Assembly: GCA_003169695.1 (NCBI GenBank)
Contig: PNAS01000034.1
Span: 1 to 34,199, forward strand
DNA from: Spartobacteria bacterium
Lineage (GTDB): Bacteria; Verrucomicrobiota; Verrucomicrobiia; Chthoniobacterales; UBA10450
Length of the DNA stretch: 34,199 nt
Direction of reading: 5' to 3'
This document shows positions 17,844-24,082 of the stretch, piece after piece. The notes beneath the pieces are model-generated. The model was not told the DNA's origin, searched no databases, and saw only the letters and a program-made list of their open reading frames with translations. A program made the translations under genes and the position numbers. Position 1 is the first letter of the stretch, and every line of letters starts with the position of its first letter.

Positions 17844-18308
17844 TTACGGCGTCTTTTTCTCCGCGCCCGCCGCAATCGTCGCCTGCAGCTCAGGCAGATG
17901 TTCCTGCACGCGCTTCTGGCCCATTTCCGCGCCTTTCGCCATTAGAGCAGGCATCTTCTGCACCGTCTTTTTCCCGAGCGGCGTTTGATAGAACTTGTTC
18001 AGCTCATTCAACTCAGTCTCGGAAAACTCGGTCGTGTAGATTTTGGCCATGTCATCCTTCAGGCTGGCCCAGCTCATGTATTTGCTGAGGAACGCTTTCA
18101 TCTGCGTCTGGTACGGAGCGAGCGCGGGATTTTGTTGCACTTGCATCGCGAGCATTTGATCGACGGACTGGCTGAACAGTGTCTCCATTCCCATCAAACC
18201 GAGGAGCGATTCGGCCGCCTTGCGATGACTGGCCTCGTCAGCGCGAGCTATCGAAGGTAGAAAAAGGGCGATGGCGCCGATCACGATCGAAAGGAAAAGT
18301 GGTTTCAT
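17844..18308 (-). CDS. Exported DUF2059 family protein
   Basis: 154 residues with a clear Sec signal peptide: MKPLF, a hydrophobic core SIVIGAIALFLPSIA, then RADEAS around the cleavage site. The mature part (HRKAAESLLGLMGME near its start, then IYTTEFSETELNELNKFYQT and GKKTVQKMPALMAKG) is characteristic of DUF2059, a small helical domain in periplasmic proteins of unknown function. It is divergent from the MBL hydrolase gene with about 118 bases between them. Confidence 0.88.
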   Translation of the reverse strand: MKPLFLSIVIGAIALFLPSIARADEASHRKAAESLLGLMGMETLFSQSVDQMLAMQVQQNPALAPYQTQMKAFLSKYMSWASLKDDMAKIYTTEFSETELNELNKFYQTPLGKKTVQKMPALMAKGAEMGQKRVQEHLPELQATIAAGAEKKTP

Positions 18309-18426
18309 GCGGAGACGGTGCAGGCGCAGCGGTCTTGGCGCAAGATCGAAGCGTAGGTGATGGTTTTTCTGCGGCCAAAAGGCATTTCTGTTTGAGAATC
18401 CCGATCGCGTCCGCTACTAATCGAGA

Positions 18427-19281
18427 ATGTTTAGTTTGACGATGCTCGGGAGCGGCAGCGCGGGAAACAGTGCCCTCGTCGCGACCGATCATTGCCGGCT
18501 GCTTGTCGACGGCGGATTGAGCGCGCGACAGCTTGTCTTGCGCCTCGCTCAGTGCGGAATCACTCCCAACCAGCTCGATGGTGTCCTCCTCACCCACGAA
18601 CATGGCGATCACGTTTGCGGCCTCGAAGTGCTTTGCCGGAAATTTCGTATCCCAATTTATTGCAACTCGCTCACGGCGGAAGCAATCCGCTGCGGCACAT
18701 TGTCCGGACACGGGAACTGGCGGTTGTTTCGGACCGGTTCGGATTTTTCGATCTGCGATATCACGGTTCAGACTTTTTCCGTCCCGCACGATGCGGTCGA
18801 TCCAGTCGGCTACGCGTTTCACTCTGGCTCGAGCGCGCTCGGGTTCATTACCGATCTTGGTTACGCGACCAAGATGGTGGTCGAGCGATTGCGCCAGGTC
18901 CACACGCTCGTGATCGAGACGAATCACGACGAAAAACTTTTGCAAAACGATCTGCACCGGCCATGGCCGGTGAAGCAGCGGATCCAATCGCGTCACGGTC
19001 ATCTTTCGAATACAGCGGCGGCGACCGTGATCGAGCAATTGCTCTCCGGGAAACTCGAGCGCGTCGTGCTCGGTCATCTCAGCCGCGATTGCAACACGCC
19101 GGAACTCGCGGCGGGCGCGATCCGCGCGATGCTTGCGCAACGCGGCCGCAGTGAAGTGGAGGTGCATTGCGCGGGGCAAACGGAAATCAGCGTCCGGTTT
19201 AGGATCGGGGAAACGATCGGCCGTGCGTTCCAGCCGACTTTCGACAGCGTTTTTTTCCAAACGGCACCGGCCGCGCTGTAG
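18427..19281 (+). CDS. MBL-fold metallohydrolase, WalJ/YycJ-like
   Basis: 284 residues. The start MFSLTMLGSGSAGNSALV and the metal-binding motif LLTHEHGDH (HxHxDH) are those of the YycJ/WalJ branch of the metallo-beta-lactamase fold, usually a nucleic-acid-type phosphodiesterase fold linked to cell wall or DNA repair roles. Further ligands are seen in FSVPHDAVDPVGY, in the Asp of GFITDLGYAT and in LGHLSRDCNTPE. It is a cytosolic protein of family-typical length. Its stop codon TAG is inside the left arm of an inverted repeat that separates it from the acetyltransferase. The substrate is not known. Confidence 0.85.
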   Translation: MFSLTMLGSGSAGNSALVATDHCRLLVDGGLSARQLVLRLAQCGITPNQLDGVLLTHEHGDHVCGLEVLCRKFRIPIYCNSLTAEAIRCGTLSGHGNWRLFRTGSDFSICDITVQTFSVPHDAVDPVGYAFHSGSSALGFITDLGYATKMVVERLRQVHTLVIETNHDEKLLQNDLHRPWPVKQRIQSRHGHLSNTAAATVIEQLLSGKLERVVLGHLSRDCNTPELAAGAIRAMLAQRGRSEVEVHCAGQTEISVRFRIGETIGRAFQPTFDSVFFQTAPAAL

Positions 19282-19346
19282 CGGCCGTCTATGACCGCCG
19301 TCGCTGCCAACCCAACCAAGATCGGGGGTCATGGACCACCGCTACA
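19277..19346. repeat. REP-like inverted repeat, 24-base arms
   Basis: The left arm (19277-19300, beginning TGTAGCGGCCGTC) and the right arm (19323-19346, ending CCACCGCTACA) are inverted copies matching at 20 of 24 positions, separated by 22 bases. The left arm contains the stop codon of the MBL gene and the right arm ends four bases before the acetyltransferase ATG. The TGTAGCGG...ATGACC form resembles dispersed palindromic repeats seen in verrucomicrobial genomes (recollection, not searched). It could protect or attenuate the shared transcript. Confidence 0.65.
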
Positions 19347-19350
19347 GGGC

Positions 19351-19851
19351 ATGATCATCCGCGACGCCGTGGAAGCTGATCTTCCGGCGATCGTCGAGAT
19401 CTACAACGCGGCCATCCGGGGCCGAATCTCGACGGCGCAATTGGATCCGGTTTCAATCGACGAAAGACTGCCGTGGTTTCGCGAACATTCGCCTGAATCT
19501 CATCCGCTCTGGGTGGATGAGATCGATGGACAGATCGCCGGCTGGCTTAGTTTTCATTCTTTCATTACTCGATGCGCCTACCGCGGCACCGCGGAAATCA
19601 GTGTTTATGTGAGCGAGAAATTCCGACGCCTCGGCCTGGGACGAGTACTGCTCGAAAAGGCCATCGCGCATTCTTCCCATTTGGAGATCAACGCTTTGGT
19701 CGGCCGCATTTTCGGCCACAACGAACCAAGTCTGCGGCTATTCGAGCGGTTGGGCTTCGAGCGTTGGGGATTTCTCCCGCGCATTGCGCGGGTGGATGAC
19801 GTCGAGCGTGATCTGGTAATCGTAGGCCGCCACATCTCAGCGCAAGCCTAA
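19351..19851 (+). CDS. GNAT N-acetyltransferase, phosphinothricin acetyltransferase (Pat)-like
   Basis: 166 residues. IRDAVEADLPAIVEIYNAAI is the standard start of this branch. The acetyl-CoA loop is RRLGLGRVLLEKAI (R/QxxGxG/A), then NEPSLRLFERLGFERWG, the classic motif-B region. It probably acetylates a small amine such as a phosphinothricin-like or amino-acid-like compound; many members have no known natural substrate. The ATG at 19351 is chosen since homology starts there; an upstream ATG at 19291 would translate through the inverted repeat. Confidence 0.88.
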   Translation: MIIRDAVEADLPAIVEIYNAAIRGRISTAQLDPVSIDERLPWFREHSPESHPLWVDEIDGQIAGWLSFHSFITRCAYRGTAEISVYVSEKFRRLGLGRVLLEKAIAHSSHLEINALVGRIFGHNEPSLRLFERLGFERWGFLPRIARVDDVERDLVIVGRHISAQA

Positions 19852-19867
19852 CGATCATTGTTGATCG
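19852..19867. terminator. Hairpin between convergent genes
   Basis: CGATCA, a TTGT loop and TGATCG form a perfect 6-bp stem right after the acetyltransferase TAA and just before the end of the convergent VOC gene. It could serve as a bidirectional terminator, but a proper T-run is missing on both sides. Confidence 0.3.
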
Positions 19868-19870
19868 AGC

Positions 19871-20245
19871 TTATTCTTCGTCGCCCACGACGAGGTGAAT
19901 CACGCCGGCGGGATCGGAAATCCAAAAGCCATCGAAGTCTTCCCGCAACTGCTCGACTTCGTCACGGCGCGGGACACCGTTGATTTTCAAATACGACGCG
20001 GCCGCTTCCGTGTCGTTTGTTTCGAGCTCCAGCCAGATATCAGGGTGGCTCAGATTCGGTACCCGATCGATCCAGAGCCGATTCGGACCGAATTGAAAAA
20101 TGCAACCGTCGTCCTCCTCCTCGATCAACGGCAGCCCAAGAGTGTCGCGATAGAAAGCGAGCGTTTGTTCGTAGGTATGGCTCGGACATTTGATCGCGAT
20201 GTTCGCGCCGCCCGAAAAGTGAGGACCGTTGACGTTAGCGACCAT
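19871..20245 (-). CDS. VOC family protein (glyoxalase/bleomycin-resistance fold)
   Basis: 124 residues with the beta-alpha-beta-beta-beta plan of the vicinal oxygen chelate fold: NIAIKCPSHTYEQTLAFYRD, TLGLPLIEEEDDGCIFQFGP in the first half, then WLELETNDTEAAASYLKING and FWISDPAGVIHLVV in the second. Family members bind a divalent metal and act on glyoxal adducts, dioxygenase substrates or antibiotics. Length is normal for a single VOC module. The exact function cannot be assigned. It is co-directional with the downstream-coordinate genes 20275-22822. Confidence 0.85.
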   Translation of the reverse strand: MVANVNGPHFSGGANIAIKCPSHTYEQTLAFYRDTLGLPLIEEEDDGCIFQFGPNRLWIDRVPNLSHPDIWLELETNDTEAAASYLKINGVPRRDEVEQLREDFDGFWISDPAGVIHLVVGDEE

Positions 20246-20274
20246 ATCGAAGAGCGGAGGTTCGGTGTCGTTGT

Positions 20275-20781
20275 CTAGAGTTTCGCGAGAATCTTGCGCG
20301 CGAGCGTCTTGGCTTTCTCGAGCGCCGCTTTCTCGTCGTTGATGCCGCCAATCCCGACCGTGACGAGTGCGTTACCCTTCACGACATAAAGCATCAGTAG
20401 ATGGGAAAGACCGTTTTGCGCGCCTTCGCTCGCGAGCGCGGCTTTGTCGCCAAAGCCCGAGAGCGGTTTGATCTTCACGCTTCCCGCCATCAACTCCTCC
20501 AGTTGTTTCGCCGGCGCCAGTTGATCTGCAGACGTCTGACGCACCCTCAGGACCAGGGATCTGCCAGGGTTCTGACTGTAATAATTGCAGCGCGAGTAAT
20601 ACCCGTCCACACCGTCCTCGTTTCGCGGCTGCGGATCCTTGACCGCCTCACCAAGGGTGGACTCGGCGTCCTTTTTGCCGACAATTGCTGCCAGGTCGAT
20701 CCGTTTTTCGGGCGCACCGCAAAGATTGCCGAGTTCGCAAACCAGCGTTGCGATAGCGGCCACGGCGGTGAGTCTGCGCAT
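20275..20781 (-). CDS. Small exported protein of unknown function
   Basis: 168 residues from the ATG at 20781: MRRLTAVAAIATLVCELGNL is a Sec-type signal peptide. The mature part has a Tyr/Cys-rich piece DGYYSRCNYYSQNPGRSLVL, then LEELMAGSVKIKPLSGFGDK and LLMLYVVKGNALVTVGIGG, ending in a helix of Lys/Ala. The pattern (a strand-rich body with a GFGDKA-type turn) recalls small periplasmic proteins annotated as hypothetical. The 35 in-frame codons upstream overlap fumC and look like read-through noise. It starts six bases after the fumC stop, so it is probably cotranscribed with fumC. Confidence 0.7.
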   Translation of the reverse strand: MRRLTAVAAIATLVCELGNLCGAPEKRIDLAAIVGKKDAESTLGEAVKDPQPRNEDGVDGYYSRCNYYSQNPGRSLVLRVRQTSADQLAPAKQLEELMAGSVKIKPLSGFGDKAALASEGAQNGLSHLLMLYVVKGNALVTVGIGGINDEKAALEKAKTLARKILAKL

Positions 20782-20786
20782 AACAC

Positions 20787-22205
20787 TTATCCGCCGGAGG
20801 AACCTTGGCCGCCCGGCTCCGTCATCCCGGCCGGATCGAGCGCGCGCTCCAGTTCTTCGACGGGAAGCACTTTTTTCTCGAGACAAATCTCCCGGATAGT
20901 CCGTCCTGTTTTTGCGCTTTCCTTCGCGATTTCCGCGGCGCGATCATAGCCGATCTTCGGCGCCAGACTTGTCACCATCGCCATCGAGAGCTCGACAAGC
21001 TCACGGCAACGCTCTTCGTTCGCCTCGATTCCACGAACGCATTTTTCGGAGAAGGCGTCGCACGCGTTGCCCAGGAGCCGAATGCCCTCGAGAAGATTAT
21101 GCGCCATCACCGGCATCATCACGTTCAGCTCGAAGTTCCCGTTTGCGCCCGACCACGTGACGCAGCTGTCGTTGCCGATGACTTGCGCGCAAACCATCAT
21201 AAGCGATTCGCACATGACCGGGTTCACTTTGCCCGGCATGATCGAGCTGCCCGGCTGCGTGGCGGGCAAGCGAATCTCGCCGATGCCGCAACGCGGGCCA
21301 CTGCCCAGCCAGCGAATGTCGTTCGCGATCTTGAAGAGGCTGACCGCGACAGTCTTCAGATGGCCGCTGGCCTCCACGACCGCGTCTTTCGCGCCCTGCG
21401 CTTCGAAATGGTTTTGGGCTTCGCGAAATTTGATTCCGGTGCGTTGCTCCAAGTGCCGCATCACTTTGCCGGGGAACTCCATGTGCCGGTTCAAGCCCGT
21501 GCCGACCGCCGTGCCCCCGAGGGCAAGCTCCTCCAAGACCGCGATGGCCCGTTTTGCGCGCTCACGCGCGTAAAAAATTTGCCACGCATATCCGCTGAAT
21601 TCCTGGCCGAGCCGCACCGGTGTCGCATCCATCAAATGAGTGCGACCAATTTTGATAATTCCCCAGAATTCGTTCGCCTTGATGTCAAGTGCGCCATGCA
21701 ATTCTTCGAGCGCCGGAATGAGACAGTTCTTGAGCTGTTCCGCCCCGCTGATGTGAATGGCGGATGGGATCACGTCGTTGCTCGACTGGCCCATGTTGAC
21801 GTGATCGTTTGGATGAACCGGATCATGCGCGCCGATCGCCTTTCCAGCCAGCTGGCAGCAACGATTCGAGATCACCTCGTTCGCGTTCGTGTTCGTGCTC
21901 GTGCCGGAACCGGTCTGAAAAATGTCGAGTGGAAAATGCTCGTCGAGCTTGCCCTCCACCACTTCTTCCGCGGCTTGAACGATGAAGGCGCACCGATGGG
22001 AATCGAGCAATCCCAGATCCGCGTTCGCCTGCGCGGCGGCCCATTTGATTAAACCCAGTGCCCGAATGAAGGGCCGCGAAAATCGATATCCGCTGATCGG
22101 AAAGTTAAGGACGGCGCGTTGCGTGGAAGCGCCGTAGAGCGCGGATTCCGGGACGGACATTTCGCCCATCGAATCCTTTTCGGTACGGGTCGACCCGGAC
22201 GTCAT
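20787..22205 (-). CDS. fumC: Fumarate hydratase class II
   Basis: 472 residues, the usual fumarase C length plus a short Gly-rich tail. It interconverts fumarate and malate in the TCA cycle and needs no iron-sulfur cluster. Visible signatures: TEKDSMGEMSVPESALYGAS at the start, HPNDHVNMGQSSNDVIPSA, GRTHLMDATPVRLGQEF (catalytic His region), and GSSIMPGKVNPVMCES, the superfamily signature with the catalytic Ser loop. The related aspartase and argininosuccinate lyase families are less likely given these motifs. The ATG at 22205 overlaps the TGA of the upstream methyltransferase gene (ATGA). Confidence 0.96.
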   Translation of the reverse strand: MTSGSTRTEKDSMGEMSVPESALYGASTQRAVLNFPISGYRFSRPFIRALGLIKWAAAQANADLGLLDSHRCAFIVQAAEEVVEGKLDEHFPLDIFQTGSGTSTNTNANEVISNRCCQLAGKAIGAHDPVHPNDHVNMGQSSNDVIPSAIHISGAEQLKNCLIPALEELHGALDIKANEFWGIIKIGRTHLMDATPVRLGQEFSGYAWQIFYARERAKRAIAVLEELALGGTAVGTGLNRHMEFPGKVMRHLEQRTGIKFREAQNHFEAQGAKDAVVEASGHLKTVAVSLFKIANDIRWLGSGPRCGIGEIRLPATQPGSSIMPGKVNPVMCESLMMVCAQVIGNDSCVTWSGANGNFELNVMMPVMAHNLLEGIRLLGNACDAFSEKCVRGIEANEERCRELVELSMAMVTSLAPKIGYDRAAEIAKESAKTGRTIREICLEKKVLPVEELERALDPAGMTEPGGQGSSGG

Positions 22206-22822
22206 GCCGAATGATTCGTCGAAAATTCCGCCGGTTGCCTAAGAGGACGACGATGGCCATTCCGCCGGTTCACCTTATGGAAAACCGTGATGAACATCGG
22301 TGGAATATTCTGGAGAAAATACTCCGACTCCGCGCGATCGAACAGGGTGGCGTGCTGGCGTAGTTCGTTCGTGACCTGGTAGATGATGAAGTGGCCGCCG
22401 TCCGCGAGCGCCTCATACGTTTTCGTCAGCAAGGCGCGCTTCTTTTTGATTTCGAGAATGCTGAACGGGATTCCGGAAAGAATGTAGTCGCAGTGCGGAA
22501 TGCCCAGACGCTCCAGCTCCTCCGGCAGACGCGCGGCATCTCCGTTGATGACGTGGACACGCGGGTCCTCCGCGAACTGGCGCCGGAGATCCCGGGAAAA
22601 AGCAGGATCCAGCTCAAAGAGAAGCAATTGGGAACCCGGCGGCATCCGGCGGGCAATCTCTCGCGAGTGGACACCTTCGCCAGGGCCGTATTCCGCGATT
22701 ACGCGCGGTTCGCTAAAATCCATCTTGCGCGCCACCCGCCTCACGAGGGCCTTCGAGCTCGGTATGATCGAGGCGATTTGAAACGGGCGTTGTAAAAACC
22801 GCTTGAAGAAGAGAGCGCTCAT
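22202..22822 (-). CDS. PmtA-like phospholipid N-methyltransferase / rRNA-dimethylase-like protein
   Basis: 206 residues from the ATG at 22822 (MSALFFKRFLQRPFQIASI). The SAM-binding loop is IAEYGPGEGVHSREIA, then LLLFELDPAF, NGDAARLPEELERLGI and the motif YILSGIPFS. The order and the opening basic segment fit the PmtA-type family that methylates phosphatidylethanolamine, which shares its fold with rRNA adenine dimethylases. A basic tail (NRRNGHRRPLRQP) could contact membrane lipids. The 33 codons upstream of this ATG look non-coding. It overlaps fumC by four bases, which predicts coupled translation, although the functions are unrelated. Confidence 0.75.
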   Translation of the reverse strand: MSALFFKRFLQRPFQIASIIPSSKALVRRVARKMDFSEPRVIAEYGPGEGVHSREIARRMPPGSQLLLFELDPAFSRDLRRQFAEDPRVHVINGDAARLPEELERLGIPHCDYILSGIPFSILEIKKKRALLTKTYEALADGGHFIIYQVTNELRQHATLFDRAESEYFLQNIPPMFITVFHKVNRRNGHRRPLRQPAEFSTNHSA

Positions 22823-22972
22823 GAAAGTGGGAATAGTCGGTCGCCGGTCCCTCCTTGTCCAGTCGGGATGTGAGCTCCGCTGGGCCTCAAACTCCAGTAA
22901 AAAAATGAGCCAAACCCGCATCCGGCGAGCGCGTTACTTGTTTTCGGGGGTCAAAAAAATAGGAAGTAAGGA

Positions 22973-22998
22973 TTGACAGGGCTTATAAATTTTATAAT
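22973..22998 (+). promoter_or_regulatory. AT-rich promoter candidate for the HTH-receiver gene
   Basis: TTGACA at 22973-22978 and TATAAT at 22993-22998 are both perfect sigma-70 consensus boxes, but the spacer is only 14 bases, shorter than the usual 16-18. The region from 22950 to 23005 is far more AT-rich than its surroundings. The short spacing may mean that an activator is needed or that only one box is used. Confidence 0.5.
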
Positions 22999-23052
22999 GC
23001 TACCTTAGCGAAAAGACTTGCTCAGTGACGCGCAAGTTGCTGTTTTTCTCAG

Positions 23053-23604
23053 ATGCACAACCTTTTAACGGTCAAGGAAACCGCCAAATATCTCCGGATT
23101 CCATTGCCGACCGTTTACTACCTTGTGCAGCGCGGCCAGCTGCCCGCCATCCAAATCGGCGGCCGTTGGCGCATCAAAAAAGCTTCGCTCGATAAAGATA
23201 TTTTGAAGGAAGACAAGTCCGGTCAACCGACTGTGCTGGTGGTCGACGACGACGAGAGCCTACAGAGCTTGTTCAAGATTTTTCTCAAGAAGATCGGTTT
23301 CAGCCGCGTCGTCGTTGGCACCGTCAAGGAAGCGATTGCCGCGCTCGAGAAACAAAAATTCGATCTTCTCTTCCTGGACCTAAAATTACCGGACGGCCCG
23401 GCTGACGATGTCTACGATGCGGCGAAAGAGGCGGACCCGGAATTGCCGATCGTCGTCATCACCGGTTATCCCGACAGCGAGATGCTCGATCGGATTCTGG
23501 CAAAAGGTCCGATCACGATCTTAAAAAAACCGCTGAAAGTCGAACAGCTTCAGCAGACCGTCCGCATCCTCGGCCACAAAGACGCCGCGAAACTGGCGGC
23601 TTAA
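23053..23604 (+). CDS. Orphan regulator: excisionase-type HTH fused to CheY-like receiver
   Basis: 183 residues in two domains. Residues 1-52 are a HTH_17/excisionase-type winged helix (LLTVKETAKYLRIPLPTVYY, then GGRWRIKKASLDKDI), as found in Xis and MerR-like DNA-binding proteins. Residues 60-175 are a receiver with the acidic pocket DDDE (65-68), phospho-acceptor D109 in LFLDLKLPDG, T137 in VITGYPDSE and the Lys before Pro at 158-159. All phosphorylation residues are present. The order DNA-binding first, receiver second is the reverse of most response regulators. No histidine kinase is adjacent. No clear Shine-Dalgarno precedes the ATG. Confidence 0.9.
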   Translation: MHNLLTVKETAKYLRIPLPTVYYLVQRGQLPAIQIGGRWRIKKASLDKDILKEDKSGQPTVLVVDDDESLQSLFKIFLKKIGFSRVVVGTVKEAIAALEKQKFDLLFLDLKLPDGPADDVYDAAKEADPELPIVVITGYPDSEMLDRILAKGPITILKKPLKVEQLQQTVRILGHKDAAKLAA

Positions 23605-23612
23605 AATCAGCC

Positions 23613-23690
23613 GTCATCCCGAGCCGCGCAGCCTCCTGCGTGCCAAAGCGCTCTGGCGGCGGCGCAACGGCGAGGACCTCGCAAGAGCGG
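23613..23690. repeat. Possible dispersed intergenic repeat
   Basis: The segment begins GTCATCCCGAGCCGCGCAG and ends GGCGAGGACCTCGCAAG. That pairing of ends resembles a dispersed non-coding repeat found after genes in many bacterial genomes (GTCATCCCGAG...GGACCTCGC). Only this one copy is in the window, so the call rests on resemblance. Confidence 0.35.
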
Positions 23691-23740
23691 ACTTACGCGC
23701 TTTCACTCGCATGCGTTCCTTTTTGTCCCTCGCGCTTCAC

Positions 23741-23769
23741 TTGCCAAGCAATTCCGTGCGGCCCATAAT
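23741..23769 (+). promoter_or_regulatory. Promoter of tRNA-Val
   Basis: TTGCCA (23741-23746), a 17-base spacer and CATAAT (23764-23769) form a good sigma-70 promoter 20 bases before the tRNA. In the second copy the -10 is GATAAT (31337-31342), but the -35 place has TCTCCA, so that promoter appears weakened. Confidence 0.6.
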
Positions 23770-23789
23770 CCATCCTTACCGAAAGGGAC

Positions 23790-23864
<75 letters not shown>

Positions 23865-24017
23865 TTTTGCGTCGGCTACGAGCCCGAGCAAGTTCGTCCC
23901 CACAGAGCTGAGCGGGCTCAGGCATTGACGCCGTGGATGGGCCGTTCAGTCATGGCGGGTATCTTAGCGTCGTTTCAGACGGCTCGCCGCGGCGGGAGTT
24001 TTCTTCGCGATTCGAGG

Positions 24018-24032
24018 GCACCGGCCCGGTGC
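24018..24032. promoter_or_regulatory. Perfect 15-bp palindrome, operator candidate
   Basis: GCACCGGCCCGGTGC is symmetric about its central base. It lies about 50 bases before the ATG of the first GH92 gene, and a -10-like TACAAT starts five bases downstream (24037-24042). The position fits a repressor operator controlling the mannosidase cluster; the cluster itself carries no regulator gene. Confidence 0.4.
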
Positions 24033-24082
24033 ACACTACAATCTTCTCGACACAATCACGGCACGAGTTCGAGTCTCTCCGA

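Noticed and set aside
18238..19332. Minus-strand open frame of 364 codons
   Set aside because: It is antisense to the MBL hydrolase gene and runs through the inverted repeat; the MBL motifs show which strand is coding.
20805..22052. Plus-strand open frame of 415 codons
   Set aside because: It lies wholly opposite fumC, which has all fumarase signatures. Its translation is rich in Arg, His and Ala with no family likeness.
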